Source: Auanema rhodensis (lineage: Eukaryota; Nematoda; Chromadorea; Rhabditida; Rhabditidae). Taken from it: DNA of 64,000 bases. The notes below the pieces were generated by a model. It saw only the letters and a program-made list of their open reading frames with translations, made no database searches and was not told the DNA's origin. Positions within the stretch are counted from its first letter, which is position 1. The number at the start of each line of letters is the position of its first letter. Below are positions 25,003 through 39,966 of the stretch, piece after piece. The stretch spans positions 8,256,501 to 8,320,500 of the forward strand of contig OZ059900.1 of NCBI GenBank assembly GCA_964057225.1. The letters are read 5' to 3'. The translations under genes were made by a program, and so were the position numbers.

Positions 25003-28000
25003 TTGACTATTTTTACATATATATGTTCAATTTTAACCACTTTGGTCAAAAAGGACCGAAAATATCAAGAATTATTGGTTTTTTGGGGATTGAAGGGCAT
25101 TTTGGCAAAATCAGTCAAACTTTTGATCTTAAGCATATTTTTTTCTTCTAAAACGACTAAATGTATGGAATACTGTCATAGAATGTTGATAGAGGTGTAT
25201 TTTGCACGAATATCGAAACTGATTGAAATATGGGCCTTTTTATGCTCAAAACGCCATATATTCAACGATTTTGGGTACAAAACATGTGAAAACTGTATGT
25301 TTTGATCAGACCCTTTGAGATATGGATTTGAAATTCAGGATTCATAAACTTCGACTATTTTTACATATATATGTCCAATTTAAACCACTTTGGTCAAAAA
25401 GGACCGAAAATATCAAGAATTATTGGTTTTTTGGGGTTTGAAGGGCATTTTGGCTAAATCAGTCAAACTTTTGATCTTAAGCATATTTTTTTCTTCTAAA
25501 ACGACTAAATGTATGAAATACTGTCATAGAATGTTCATATAGGTGTATTTTGCACGAATATCAAAACTGATTGAAATATGGGCCTTTTTATGCTCAAAAC
25601 GCCATATATTCAACGATTTTGGGTACAAAACATGTGAAAACTGTATGTTTTGATCAGACCCTTTGAGATATGGATTTGAAATTCAGGATTCATAAACTTT
25701 GACTATTTTTACATATATATGTCCAATTTTAACCACTTTGGTCAAAAAGGACCGAAAATATGAAGAATTATTGGTTTTTTGGGGTTTGAAGGACATTTTG
25801 GCTGAATCAGTCAAACTTTTGATCTTAAGCATATTTTTTTCTTCTAAAACGACTAAATGTATGAAATACTGTCATAGAATGTTCATATAGGTGTATTTTG
25901 CACGAATATCAAAACTGATTGAAATATGGGCCTTTTTATGCTCAAAACGCCATATATTCAACGATTTTGGGTACAAAACATGTGAAAACTGTATGTTTTG
26001 ATCAGACCCTTTGAGATATGGATTTGAAATTCAGGATTCATAAACTTTGACTATTTTTACATATATATGTTCAATTTTAACCACTTTGGTCAAAAAGGAC
26101 CGAAAATATCAAGAATTATTGGTTTTTTGGGGATTGAAGGGCATTTTGGCAAAATCAGTCAAACTTTTGATCTTAAGCATATTTTTTTCTTCTAAAACGA
26201 CTAAATGTATGGAATACTGTCATAGAATGTTGATAGAGGTGTATTTTGCACGAATATCGAAACTGATTGAAATATGGGCCTTTTTATGCTCAAAACGCCA
26301 TATATTCAACGATTTTGGGTACAAAACATGTGAAAACTGTATGTTTTGATCAGACCCTTTGAGATATGGATTTGAAATTCAGGATTCATAAACTTCGACT
26401 ATTTTTACATATATATGTCCAATTTTAACCACTTTGGTCAAAAAGGACCGAAAATATCAAGAATTATTGGTTTTTTGGGGTTTGAAGGGCATTTTGGCTA
26501 AATCAGTCAAACTTTTGATCTTAAGCATATTTTTTTCTTCTAAAACGACTAAATGTATGAAATACTGTCATAGAATGTTCATATAGGTGTATTTTGCACG
26601 AATATCAAAACTGATTGAAATATGGGCCTTTTTATGCTCAAAACGCCATATATTCAACGATTTTGGGTACAAAACATGTGAAAACTGTATGTTTTGATCA
26701 GACCCTTTGAGATATGGATTTGAAATTCAGGATTCATAAACTTTGACTATTTTTACATATATATGTCCAATTTTAACCACTTTGGTCAAAAAGGACCGAA
26801 AATATGAAGAATTATTGGTTTTTTGGGGTTTGAAGGACATTTTGGCTGAATCAGTCAAACTTTTGATCTTAAGCATATTTTTTTCTTCTAAAACGACTAA
26901 ATGTATGAAATACTGTCATAGAATGTTCATATAGGTGTATTTTGCACGAATATCAAAACTGATTGAAATATGGGCCTTTTTATGCTCAAAACGCCATATA
27001 TTCAACGATTTTGGGTACAAAACATGTGAAAACTGTATGTTTTGATCAGACCCTTTGAGATATGGATTTGAAATTCAGGATTCATAAACTTTGACTATTT
27101 TTACATATATATGTTCAATTTTAACCACTTTGGTCAAAAAGGACCGAAAATATCAAGAATTATTGGTTTTTTGGGGTTTGAAGGACATTTTGGCTGAATC
27201 AGTCAAACTTTTGATCTTAAGCATATTTTTTTCTTCTAAAACGACTAAATGTATGAAATACTGTCATAGAATGTTCATATAGGTGTATTTTGCACGAATA
27301 TCGAAACTGATTGAAATATGGGCCTTTTTATGCTCAAAACACCATATATTCAACGATTTTGGGTACAAAACATGTGAAAACTGTATGTTTTGATCAGACC
27401 CTTTGAGATATGGATTTGAAATTCAGGATTCATAAACTTTGACTATTTTCACATATATATGTTCAATTTTAACCACTTTGGTCAAAAAGGACCGAAAATA
27501 TCAAGAATTATTGGTTTTTTGGGGTTTGAAGGACATTTTGGCTAAATCAGTCAAACTTTTGATCTTAAGCATATTTTTTTCTTCTAAAACGACTAAATGT
27601 ATGAAATACTGTCAAAGAATGTTCATATAGGTGTATTTTGCACGAATATCAAAACTGATTGAAATATGGGCCTTTTTATGCTCAAAACGCCATATATTCA
27701 ACGATTTTGGGTACAAAACATGTGAAAACTGTATGTTTTGATCAGACCCTTTGAGATATGGATTTGAAATTCAGGATTCATAAACTTTGACTATTTTTAC
27801 ATATATATGTTCAATTTCAACCACTTTGGTCAAAAAGGACCGAAAATATCAAGAATTATTGGTTTTTTGGGGATTGAAGGGCATTTTGGCAAAATCAGTC
27901 AAACTTTTGATCTTAAGCATATTTTTTTCTTCTAAAACGACTAAATGTATGGAATACTGTCATAGAATGTTGATAGAGGTGTATTTTGCACGAATATCGA

Positions 28001-29178
28001 AACTGATTGAAATATGGGCCTTTTTATGCTCAAAACGCCATATATTCAACGATTTTGGGTACAAAACATGTGAAAACTGTATGTTTTGATCAGACCCTTT
28101 GAGATATGGATTTGAAATTCAGGATTCATAAACTTCGACTATTTTTACATATATATGTCCAATTTTAACCACTTTGGTCAAAAAGGACCGAAAATATCAA
28201 GAATTATTGGTTTTTTGGGGTTTGAAGGGCATTTTGGCTAAATCAGTCAAACTTTTGATCTTAAGCATATTTTTTTCTTCTAAAACGACTAAATGTATGA
28301 AATACTGTCATAGAATGTTCATATAGGTGTATTTTGCACGAATATCAAAACTGATTGAAATATGGGCCTTTTTATGCTCAAAACGCCATATATTCAACGA
28401 TTTTGGGTACAAAACATGTGAAAACTGTATGTTTTGATCAGACCCTTTGAGATATGGATTTGAAATTCAGGATTCATAAACTTTGACTATTTTTACATAT
28501 ATATGTCCAATTTTAACCACTTTGGTCAAAAAGGACCGAAAATATGAAGAATTATTGGTTTTTTGGGGTTTGAAGGACATTTTGGCTGAATCAGTCAAAC
28601 TTTTGATCTTAAGCATATTTTTTTCTTCTAAAACGACTAAATGTATGAAATACTGTCATAGAATGTTCATATAGGTGTATTTTGCACGAATATCAAAACT
28701 GATTGAAATATGGGCCTTTTTATGCTCAAAACGCCATATATTCAACGATTTTGGGTACAAAACATGTGAAAACTGTATGTTTTGATCAGACCCTTTGAGA
28801 TATGGATTTGAAATTCAGGATTCATAAACTTTGACTATTTTTACATATATATGTTCAATTTTAACCACGTTGGTCAAAAAGGACCGAAAATATCAAGAAT
28901 TATTGGTTTTTTGGGGATTGAAGGGCATTTTGGCAAAATCAGTCAAACTTTTGATCTTAAGCATATTTTTTTCTTCTAAAACGACTAAATGTATGGAATA
29001 CTGTCATAGAATGTTGATAGAGGTGTATTTTGCACGAATATCGAAACTGATTGAAATATGGGCCTTTTTATGCTCAAAACGCCATATATTCAACGATTTT
29101 GGGTACAAAACATGTGAAAACTGTATGTTTTGATCAGACCCTTTGAGATATGGATTTGAAATTCAGGATTCATAAACT

Positions 29179-29874
29179 TTGACTATTTTTACATATATAT
29201 GTCCAATTTTAACCACTTTGGTCAAAAAGGACCGAAAATATGAAGAATTATTGGTTTTTTGGGGTTTGAAGGACATTTTGACTGAATCAGTCAAACTTTT
29301 GATCTTAAGCATATTTTTTTCTTCTAAAACGACTAAATGTATGAAATACTGTCATAGAATGTTCATATAGGTGTATTTTGCACGAATATCAAAACTGATT
29401 GAAATATGGGCCTTTTTATGCTCAAAACGCCATATATTCAACGATTTTGGGTACAAAACATGTGAAAACTGTATGTTTTGATCAGACCCTTTGAGATATG
29501 GATTTGAAATTCAGGATTCATAAACTTTGACTATTTTTACATATATATGTCCAATTTTAACCACTTTGGTCAAAAAGGACCGAAAATATGAAGAATTATT
29601 GGTTTTTTGGGGTTTGAAGGACATTTTGACTGAATCAGTCAAACTTTTGATCTTAAGCATATTTTTTTCTTCTAAAACGACTAAATGTATGAAATACTGT
29701 CATAGAATGTTCATATAGGTGTATTTTGCACGAATATCAAAACTGATTGAAATATGGGCCTTTTTATGCTCAAAACGCCATATATTCAACGATTTTGGGT
29801 ACAAAACATGTGAAAACTGTATGTTTTGATCAGACCCTTTGAGATATGGATTTGAAATTCAGGATTCATAAACT
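29179..29874 (+). repeat. tandem duplication of a single monomer
   Basis: The monomers at 29179 and 29527 read as identical. Both carry ttttgactgaatc (near 29277 and 29625), a G-to-A change on top of the gctgaatc allele that I see in no other copy. A one-monomer unequal exchange is the direct explanation. Because the change is shared and private, it must predate the duplication. Confidence 0.8.
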
Positions 29875-32800
29875 TTGACTATTTTTACATATATATGTTC
29901 AATTTTAACCACTTTGGTCAAAAAGGACCGAAAATATCAAGAATTATTGGTTTTTTGGGGTTTGAAGGACATTTTGGCTGAATCAGTCAAACTTTTGATC
30001 TTAAGCATATTTTTTTCTTCTAAAACGACTAAATGTATGAAATACTGTCATAGAATGTTCATATAGGTGTATTTTGCACGAATATCGAAACTGATTGAAA
30101 TATGGGCCTTTTTATGCTCAAAACGCCATATATTCAACGATTTTGGGTACAAAACATGTGAAAACTGTATGTTTTGATCAGACCCTTTGAGATATGGATT
30201 TGAAATTCAGGATTCATAAACTTCGACTATTTTTACATATATATGTCCAATTTTAACCACTTTGGTCAAAAAGGACCGAAAATATCAAGAATTATTGGTT
30301 TTTTGGGGTTTGAAGGGCATTTTGGCTAAATCAGTCAAACTTTTGATCTTAAGCATATTTTTTTTTTCTAAAACGACTAAATGTATGAAATACTGTCATA
30401 GAATGTTCATATAGGTGTATTTTGCACGAATATCAAAACTGATTGAAATATGGGCCTTTTTATGCTCAAAACGCCATATATTCAACGATTTTGGGTACAA
30501 AACATGTGAAAACTGTATGTTTTGATCAGACCCTTTGAGATATGGATTTGAAATTCAGGATTCATAAACTTTGACTATTTTTACATATATATGTCCAATT
30601 TTAACCACTTTGGTCAAAAAGGACCGAAAATATCAAGAATTATTGGTTTTTTGGGGTTTGAAGGACATTTTGGCTAAATCAGTCAAACTTTTGATCTTAA
30701 GCATATTTTTTTCTTCTAAAACGACTAAATGTATGAAATACTGTCATAGAATGTTCATATAGGTGTATTTTGCACGAATATCAAAACTGATTGAAATATG
30801 GGCCTTTTTATGCTCAAAACGCCATATATTCAACGATTTTGGGTACAAAACATGTGAAAACTGTATGTTTTGATCAGAGCCTTTGAGATATGGATTTGAA
30901 ATTCAGGATTCATAAACTTTGACTATTTTTACATAAATATGTTCAATTTTAACCACTTTGGTCAAAAAGGACCGAAAATATCAAGAATTATTGGTTTTTT
31001 GGGGATTGAAGGGCATTTTGGCAAAATCAGTCAAACTTTTGATCTTAAGCATATTTTTTTCTTCTAAAACGACTAAATGTATGAAATACTGTCATAGAAT
31101 GTTCATATAGGTGTATTTTGCACGAATATCAAAACTGATTGAAATATGGGCCTTTTTATGCTCAAAACGCCATATATTCAACGATTTTGGGTACAAAACA
31201 TGTGAAAACTGTATGTTTTGATCAGACCCTTTGAGATATGGATTTGAAATTCAGGATTCATAAACTTTGACTATTTTTACATATATATGTCCAATTTTAA
31301 CCACTTTGGTCAAAAAGGACCGAAAATATCAAGAATTATTGGTTTTTTGGGGATTGAAGGGCATTTTGGCAAAATCAGTCAAACTTTTGATCTTAAGCAT
31401 ATTTTTTTCTTCTAAAACGACTAAATGTATGAAATACTGTCATAGAATGTTCATATAGGTGTATTTTGCACGAATATCAAAACTGATTGAAATATGGGCC
31501 TTTTTATGCTCAAAACGCCATATATTCAACGATTTTGGGTACAAAACATGTGAAAACTGTATGTTTTGATCAGACCCTTTGAGATATGGATTTGAAATTC
31601 AGGATTCATAAACTTTGACTATTTTTACATATATATGTCCAATTTTAACCACTTTGGTCAAAAAGGACCGAAAATATCAAGAATTATTGGTTTTTTGGGG
31701 TTTGAAGGGCATTTTGGCAAAATCAGTCAAACTTTTGATCTTAAGCATATTTTTTTCTTCTAGAACAACTAAATGTATGAAATACTGTCATAGAATGTTC
31801 ATATAGGTGTATTTTGCACGAATATCAAAACTGATTGAAATATGGGCCTTTTTATGCTCAAAACGCCATATATTCAACGATTTTGGGTACAAAACATGTG
31901 AAAACTGTATGTTTTGATCAGACCCTTTGAGATATGGATTTGAAATTCAGGATTCATAAACTTTGACTATTTTTACATATATATGTCCAATTTTAACCAC
32001 TTTGGTCAAAAAGGACCGAAAATATCAAGAATTATTGGTTTTTTGGGGATTGAAGGGCATTTTGGCAAAATCAGTCAAACTTTTGATCTTAAGCATATTT
32101 TTTTCTTCTAAAACGACTAAATGTATGAAATACTGTCATAGAATGTTCATATAGGTGTATTTTGCACGAATATCAAAACTGATTGAAATATGGGCCTTTT
32201 TATGCTCAAAACGCCATATATTCAACGATTTTGGGTACAAAACATGTGAAAACTGTATGTTTTGATCAGACCCTTTGAGATATGGATTTGAAATTCAGGA
32301 TTCATAAACTTTGACTATTTTTACATAAATATGTTCAATTTTAACCACTTTGGTCAAAAAGGACCGAAAATATCAAGAATTATTGGTTTTTTGGGGATTG
32401 AAGGGCATTTTGGCAAAATCAGTCAAACTTTTGATCTTAAGCATATTTTTTTCTTCTAAAACGACTAAATGTATGAAATACTGTCATAGAATGTTCATAT
32501 AGGTGTATTTTGCACGAATATCAAAACTGATTGAAATATGGGCCTTTTTATGCTCAAAACGCCATATATTCAACGATTTTGGGTACAAAACATGTGAAAA
32601 CTGTATGTTTTGATCAGACCCTTTGAGATATGGATTTGAAATTCAGGATTCATAAACTTTGACTATTTTTACATATATATGTCCAATTTTAACCACTTTG
32701 GTCAAAAAGGACCGAAAATATCAAGAATTATTGGTTTTTTGGGGATTGAAGGGCATTTTGGCAAAATCAGTCAAACTTTTGATCTTAAGCATATTTTTTT

Positions 32801-35094
32801 CTTCTAAAACGACTAAATTTATGAAATACTGTCATAGAATGTTCATATAGGTGTATTTTGCACGAATATCAAAACTGATTGAAATATGGGCCTTTTTATG
32901 CTCAAAACGCCATATATTCAACGATTTTGGGTACAAAACATGTGAAAACTGTATGTTTTGATCAGACCCTTTGAGATATGGATTTGAAATTCAGGATTCA
33001 TAAACTTTGACTATTTTTACATATATATGTCCAATTTTAACCACTTTGGTCAAAAAGGACCGAAAATATCAAGAATTATTGGTTTTTTGGGGTTTGAAGG
33101 GCATTTTGGCTAAATCAGTCAAACTTTTGATCTTAAGCATATTTTTTTCTTCTAAAACGACTAAATGTATGAAATACTGTCATAGAATGTTCATATAGGT
33201 GTATTTTGCACGAATATCAAAACTGATTGAAATATGGGCCTTTTTATGCTCAAAACGCCATATATTCAACGATTTTGGGTACAAAACATGTGAAAACTGT
33301 ATGTTTTGATCAGACCCTTTGAGATATGGATTTGAAATTCAGGATTCATAAACTTTGACTATTTTTACATATATATGTCCAATTTTAACCACTTTGGTCA
33401 AAAAGGACCGAAAATATCAAGAATTATTGGTTTTTTGGGGTTTGAAGGACATTTTGGCTAAATCAGTCAAACTTTTGATCTTAAGCATATTTTTTTCTTC
33501 TAAAACGACTAAATGTATGAAATACTGTCATAGAATGTTCATATAGGTGTATTTTGCACGAATATCAAAACTGATTGAAATATGGGCCTTTTTATGCTCA
33601 AAACGCCATATATTCAACGATTTTGGGTACAAAACATGTGAAAACTGTATGTTTTGATCAGACCCTTTGAGATATGGATTTGAAATTCAGGATTCATAAA
33701 CTTTGACTATTTTTACATATATATGTCCAATTTTAACCACTTTGGTCAAAAAGGACCGAAAATATCAAGAATTATTGGTTTTTTGGGGATTGAAGGGCAT
33801 TTTGGCAAAATCAGTCAAACTTTTGATCTTAAGCATATTTTTTTCTTCTAAAACAACTAAATGTATGAAATACTGTCATAGAATGTTCATATAGGTGTAT
33901 TTTGCACGAATATCAAAACTGATTGAAATATGGGCCTTTTTATGCTCAAAACGCCATATATTCAACGATTTTGGGTACAAAACATGTGAAAACTGTATGT
34001 TTTGATCAGACCCTTTGAGATATGGATTTGAAATTCAGGATTCATAAACTTTGACTATTTTTACATAAATATGTTCAATTTTAACCACTTTGGTCAAAAA
34101 GGACCGAAAATATCAAGAATTATTGGTTTTTTGGGGATTGAAGGGCATTTTGGCAAAATCAGTCAAACTTTTGATCTTAAGCATATTTTTTTCTTCTAAA
34201 ACGACTAAATGTATGAAATACTGTCATAGAATGTTCATATAGGTGTATTTTGCACGAATATCAAAACTGATTGAAATATGGGCCTTTTTATGCTCAAAAC
34301 GCCATATATTCAACGATTTTGGGTACAAAACATGTGAAAACTGTATGTTTTGATCAGACCCTTTGAGATATGGATTTGAAATTCAGGATTCATAAACTTT
34401 GACTATTTTTACATATATATGTCCAATTTTAACCACTTTGGTCAAAAAGGACCGAAAATATCAAGAATTATTGGTTTTTTGGGGATTGAAGGGCATTTTG
34501 GCAAAATCAGTCAAACTTTTGATCTTAAGCATATTTTTTTCTTCTAAAACGACTAAATGTATGAAATACTGTCATAGAATGTTCATATAGGTGTATTTTG
34601 CACGAATATCAAAACTGATTGAAATATGGGCCTTTTTATGCTCAAAACGCCATATATTCAACGATTTTGGGTACAAAACATGTGAAAACTGTATGTTTTG
34701 ATCAGACCCTTTGAGATATGGATTTGAATTTCAGGATTCATAAACTTTGACTATTTTTACATAAATATGTTCAATTTTAACCACTTTGGTCAAAAAGGAC
34801 CGAAAATATCAAGAATTATTGGTTTTTTGGGGTTTGAAGGGCATTTTGGCTAAATCAGTCAAACTTTTGATCTTAAGCATATTTTTTTCTTCTAAAACGA
34901 CTAAATGTATGAAATACTGTCATAGAATGTTCATATAGGTGTATTTTGCACGAATATCAAAACTGATTGAAATATGGGCCTTTTTATGCTCAAAACGCCA
35001 TATATTCAACGATTTTGGGTACAAAACATGTGAAAACTGTATGTTTTGATCAGACCCTTTGAGATATGGATTTGAAATTCAGGATTCATAAACT
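29875..35094 (+). repeat. higher-order block 4 (15 monomers, 5220 bp)
   Basis: Ordered markers are a gctgaatc monomer (29875), a 10-T tract monomer (30223), a gagcc change (30877), an acataaatatg monomer (30919), a tctagaacaact monomer (31615) and a gaattt change (34726). The gctgaatc, 10-T, gagcc and tctagaac markers recur exactly 5220 bp later at 35095 onwards. Private changes include aaatttatg near 32816. Most copies carry the atgaaatac/gtcatag/gttcatatagg alleles, so they stop at TAG after 63 codons. There is no gene. Confidence 0.85.
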
Positions 35095-38000
35095 TTGACT
35101 ATTTTTACATATATATGTTCAATTTTAACCACTTTGGTCAAAAAGGACCGAAAATATCAAGAATTATTGGTTTTTTGGGGTTTGAAGGACATTTTGGCTG
35201 AATCAGTCAAACTTTTGATCTTAAGCATATTTTTTTCTTCTAAAACGACTAAATGTATGAAATACTGTCATAGAATGTTCATATAGGTGTATTTTGCACG
35301 AATATCGAAACTGATTGAAATATGGGCCTTTTTATGCTCAAAACGCCATATATTCAACGATTTTGGGTACAAAACATGTGAAAACTGTATGTTTTGATCA
35401 GACCCTTTGAGATATGGATTTGAAATTCAGGATTCATAAACTTCGACTATTTTTACATATATATGTCCAATTTTAACCACTTTGGTCAAAAAGGACCGAA
35501 AATATCAAGAATTATTGGTTTTTTGGGGTTTGAAGGGCATTTTGGCTAAATCAGTCAAACTTTTGATCTTAAGCATATTTTTTTTTTCTAAAACGACTAA
35601 ATGTATGAAATACTGTCATAGAATGTTCATATAGGTGTATTTTGCACGAATATCAAAACTGATTGAAATATGGGCCTTTTTATGCTCAAAACGCCATATA
35701 TTCAACGATTTTGGGTACAAAACATGTGAAAACTGTATGTTTTGATCAGACCCTTTGAGATATGGATTTGAAATTCAGGATTCATAAACTTTGACTATTT
35801 TTACATATATATGTCCAATTTTAACCACTTTGGTCAAAAAGGACCGAAAATATCAAGAATTATTGGTTTTTTGGGGTTTGAAGGACATTTTGGCTAAATC
35901 AGTCAAACTTTTGATCTTAAGCATATTTTTTTCTTCTAAAACGACTAAATGTATGAAATACTGTCATAGAATGTTCATATAGGTGTATTTTGCACGAATA
36001 TCAAAACTGATTGAAATATGGGCCTTTTTATGCTCAAAACGCCATATATTCAACGATTTTGGGTACAAAACATGTGAAAACTGTATGTTTTGATCAGAGC
36101 CTTTGAGATATGGATTTGAAATTCAGGATTCATAAACTTTGACTATTTTTACATAAATATGTTCAATTTTAACCACTTTGGTCAAAAAGGACCGAAAATA
36201 TCAAGAATTATTGGTTTTTTGGGGATTGAAGGGCATTTTGGCAAAATCAGTCAAACTTTTGATCTTAAGCATATTTTTTTCTTCTAAAACGACTAAATGT
36301 ATGAAATACTGTCATAGAATGTTCATATAGGTGTATTTTGCACGAATATCAAAACTGATTGAAATATGGGCCTTTTTATGCTCAAAACGCCATATATTCA
36401 ACGATTTTGGGTACAAAACATGTGAAAACTGTATGTTTTGATCAGACCCTTTGAGATATGGATTTGAAATTCAGGATTCATAAACTTTGACTATTTTTAC
36501 ATATATATGTCCAATTTTAACCACTTTAGTCAAAAAGGACCGAAAATATCAAGAATTATTGGTTTTTTGGGGATTGAAGGGCATTTTGGCAAAATCAGTC
36601 AAACTTTTGATCTTAAGCATATTTTTTTCTTCTAAAACGACTAAATGTATGAAATACTGTCATAGAATGTTCATATAGGTGTATTTTGCACGAATATCAA
36701 AACTGATTGAAATATGGGCCTTTTTATGCTCAAAACGCCATATATTCAACGATTTTGGGTACAAAACATGTGAAAACTGTATGTTTTGATCAGACCCTTT
36801 GAGATATGGATTTGAAATTCAGGATTCATAAACTTTGACTATTTTTACATATATATGTCCAATTTTAACCACTTTGGTCAAAAAGGACCGAAAATATCAA
36901 GAATTATTGGTTTTTTGGGGTTTGAAGGGCATTTTGGCAAAATCAGTCAAACTTTTGATCTTAAGCATATTTTTTTCTTCTAGAACAACTAAATGTATGA
37001 AATACTGTCATAGAATGTTCATATAGGTGTATTTTGCACGAATATCAAAACTGATTGAAATATGGGCCTTTTTATGCTCAAAACGCCATATATTCAACGA
37101 TTTTGGGTACAAAACATGTGAAAACTGTATGTTTTGATCAGACCCTTTGAGATATGGATTTGAAATTCAGGATTCATAAACTTTGACTATTTTTACATAT
37201 ATATGTCCAATTTTAACCACTTTGGTCAAAAAGGACCGAAAATATCAAGAATTATTGGTTTTTTGGGGATTGAAGGGCATTTTGGCAAAATCAGTCAAAC
37301 TTTTGATCTTAAGCATATTTTTTTCTTCTAAAACGACTAAATGTATGAAATACTGTCATAGAATGTTCATATAGGTGTATTTTGCACGAATATCAAAACT
37401 GATTGAAATATGGGCCTTTTTATGCTCAAAACGCCATATATTCAACGATTTTGGGTACAAAACATGTGAAAACTGTATGTTTTGATCAGACCCTTTGAGA
37501 TATGGATTTGAAATTCAGGATTCATAAACTTTGACTATTTTTACATAAATATGTTCAATTTTAACCACTTTGGTCAAAAAGGACCGAAAATATCAAGAAT
37601 TATTGGTTTTTTGGGGATTGAAGGGCATTTTGGCAAAATCAGTCAAACTTTTGATCTTAAGCATATTTTTTTCTTCTAAAACGACTAAATGTATGAAATA
37701 CTGTCATAGAATGTTCATATAGGTGTATTTTGCACGAATATCAAAACTGATTGAAATATGGGCCTTTTTATGCTCAAAACGCCATATATTCAACGATTTT
37801 GGGTACAAAACATGTGAAAACTGTATGTTTTGATCAGACCCTTTGAGATATGGATTTGAAATTCAGGATTCATAAACTTTGACTATTTTTACATATATAT
37901 GTCCAATTTTAACCACTTTAGTCAAAAAGGACCGAAAATATCAAGAATTATTGGTTTTTTGGGGATTGAAGGGCATTTTGGCAAAATCAGTCAAACTTTT

Positions 38001-39966
38001 GATCTTAAGCATATTTTTTTCTTCTAAAACGACTAAATGTATGAAATACTGTCATAGAATGTTCATATAGGTGTATTTTGCACGAATATCAAAACTGATT
38101 GAAATATGGGCCTTTTTATGCTCAAAACGCCATATATTCAACGATTTTGGGTACAAAACATGTGAAAACTGTATGTTTTGATCAGACCCTTTGAGATATG
38201 GATTTGAAATTCAGGATTCATAAACTTTGACTATTTTTACATATATATGTCCAATTTTAACCACTTTGGTCAAAAAGGACCGAAAATATCAAGAATTATT
38301 GGTTTTTTGGGGTTTGAAGGGCATTTTGGCAAAATCAGTCAAACTTTTGATCTTAAGCATATTTTTTTCTTCTAGAACAACTAAATGTATGAAATACTGT
38401 CATAGAATGTTCATATAGGTGTATTTTGCACGAATATCAAAACTGATTGAAATATGGGCCTTTTTATGCTCAAAACGCCATATATTCAACGATTTTGGGT
38501 ACAAAACATGTGAAAACTGTATGTTTTGATCAGACCCTTTGAGATATGGATTTGAAATTCAGGATTCATAAACTTTGACTATTTTTACATATATATGTCC
38601 AATTTTAACCACTTTGGTCAAAAAGGACCGAAAATATCAAGAATTATTGGTTTTTTGGGGATTGAAGGGCATTTTGGCAAAATCAGTCAAACTTTTGATC
38701 TTAAGCATATTTTTTTCTTCTAAAACGACTAAATGTATGAAATACTGTCATAGAATGTTCATATAGGTGTATTTTGCACGAATATCAAAACTGATTGAAA
38801 TATGGGCCTTTTTATGCTCAAAACGCCATATATTCAACGATTTTGGGTACAAAACATGTGAAAACTGTATGTTTTGATCAGACCCTTTGAGATATGGATT
38901 TGAAATTCAGGATTCATAAACTTTGACTATTTTTACATAAATATGTTCAATTTTAACCACTTTGGTCAAAAAGGACCGAAAATATCAAGAATTATTGGTT
39001 TTTTGGGGATTGAAGGGCATTTTGGCAAAATCAGTCAAACTTTTGATCTTAAGCATATTTTTTTCTTCTAAAACGACTAAATGTATGAAATACTGTCATA
39101 GAATGTTCATATAGGTGTATTTTGCACGAATATCAAAACTGATTGAAATATGGGCCTTTTTATGCTCAAAACGCCATATATTCAACGATTTTGGGTACAA
39201 AACATGTGAAAACTGTATGTTTTGATCAGACCCTTTGAGATATGGATTTGAAATTCAGGATTCATAAACTTTGACTATTTTTACATATATATGTCCAATT
39301 TTAACCACTTTGGTCAAAAAGGACCGAAAATATCAAGAATTATTGGTTTTTTGGGGATTGAAGGGCATTTTGGCAAAATCAGTCAAACTTTTGATCTTAA
39401 GCATATTTTTTTCTTCTAAAACGACTAAATGTATGAAATACTGTCATAGAATGTTCATATAGGTGTATTTTGCACGAATATCAAAACTGATTGAAATATG
39501 GGCCTTTTTATGCTCAAAACGCCATATATTCAACGATTTTGGGTACAAAACATGTGAAAACTGTATGTTTTGATCAGACCCTTTGAGATATGGATTTGAA
39601 TTTCAGGATTCATAAACTTTGACTATTTTTACATAAATATGTTCAATTTTAACCACTTTGGTCAAAAAGGACCGAAAATATCAAGAATTATTGGTTTTTT
39701 GGGGTTTGAAGGGCATTTTGGCTAAATCAGTCAAACTTTTGATCTTAAGCATATTTTTTTCTTCTAAAACGACTAAATGTATGAAATACTGTCATAGAAT
39801 GTTCATATAGGTGTATTTTGCACGAATATCAAAACTGATTGAAATATGGGCCTTTTTATGCTCAAAACGCCATATATTCAACGATTTTGGGTACAAAACA
39901 TGTGAAAACTGTATGTTTTGATCAGACCCTTTGAGATATGGATTTGAAAATCAGGATTCATAAACT
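35095..39966 (+). repeat. higher-order block 5 (14 monomers, 4872 bp), rearranged copy of block 4
   Basis: The first eight monomers follow block 4 at an offset of 5220 bp, including gagcc at 36097 and tctagaac in the monomer at 36835. A four-monomer duplication follows (36487-39270). The series then rejoins the end of block 4 at 39271/39619, with gaattt at 39598, 4872 bp after 34726. Several block-4 monomers (about 33007-34398) have no counterpart here. The net result is one monomer shorter than block 4. Confidence 0.8.
36487..39270 (+). repeat. tandem duplication of a 4-monomer unit (1392 bp)
   Basis: Segments 36487-37878 and 37879-39270 read as identical. Both begin with a private cactttagtc change (near 36524 and 37916), then a tctagaacaact monomer, an ordinary ggattg monomer and an acataaatatg monomer. 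The cactttagtc change is absent from block 4, so this is a recent duplication within block 5. An assembly duplication is the alternative. Confidence 0.8.

Larger units (their letters stand above)
23609..29874 (+). repeat. 18-monomer region, second copy of the ctgaatc trimer region
   Basis: Two caactaaatg monomers (23609, 23957) are followed by the same marker order as at 16301-19432, offset by 7656 bp and by 7658 bp after a 2-bp insertion. The gttcatataagtg monomer (24305), a ttttcacatat monomer (24653) and the gctgaatc trimers (25003, 26047) all recur. After 27091 the order is reshuffled: a second ttttcacatat monomer (27439) restarts the trimer run, and a monomer duplication ends it. The last gtcaaagaatg allele I see in the window lies near 27612. 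Confidence 0.8.
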
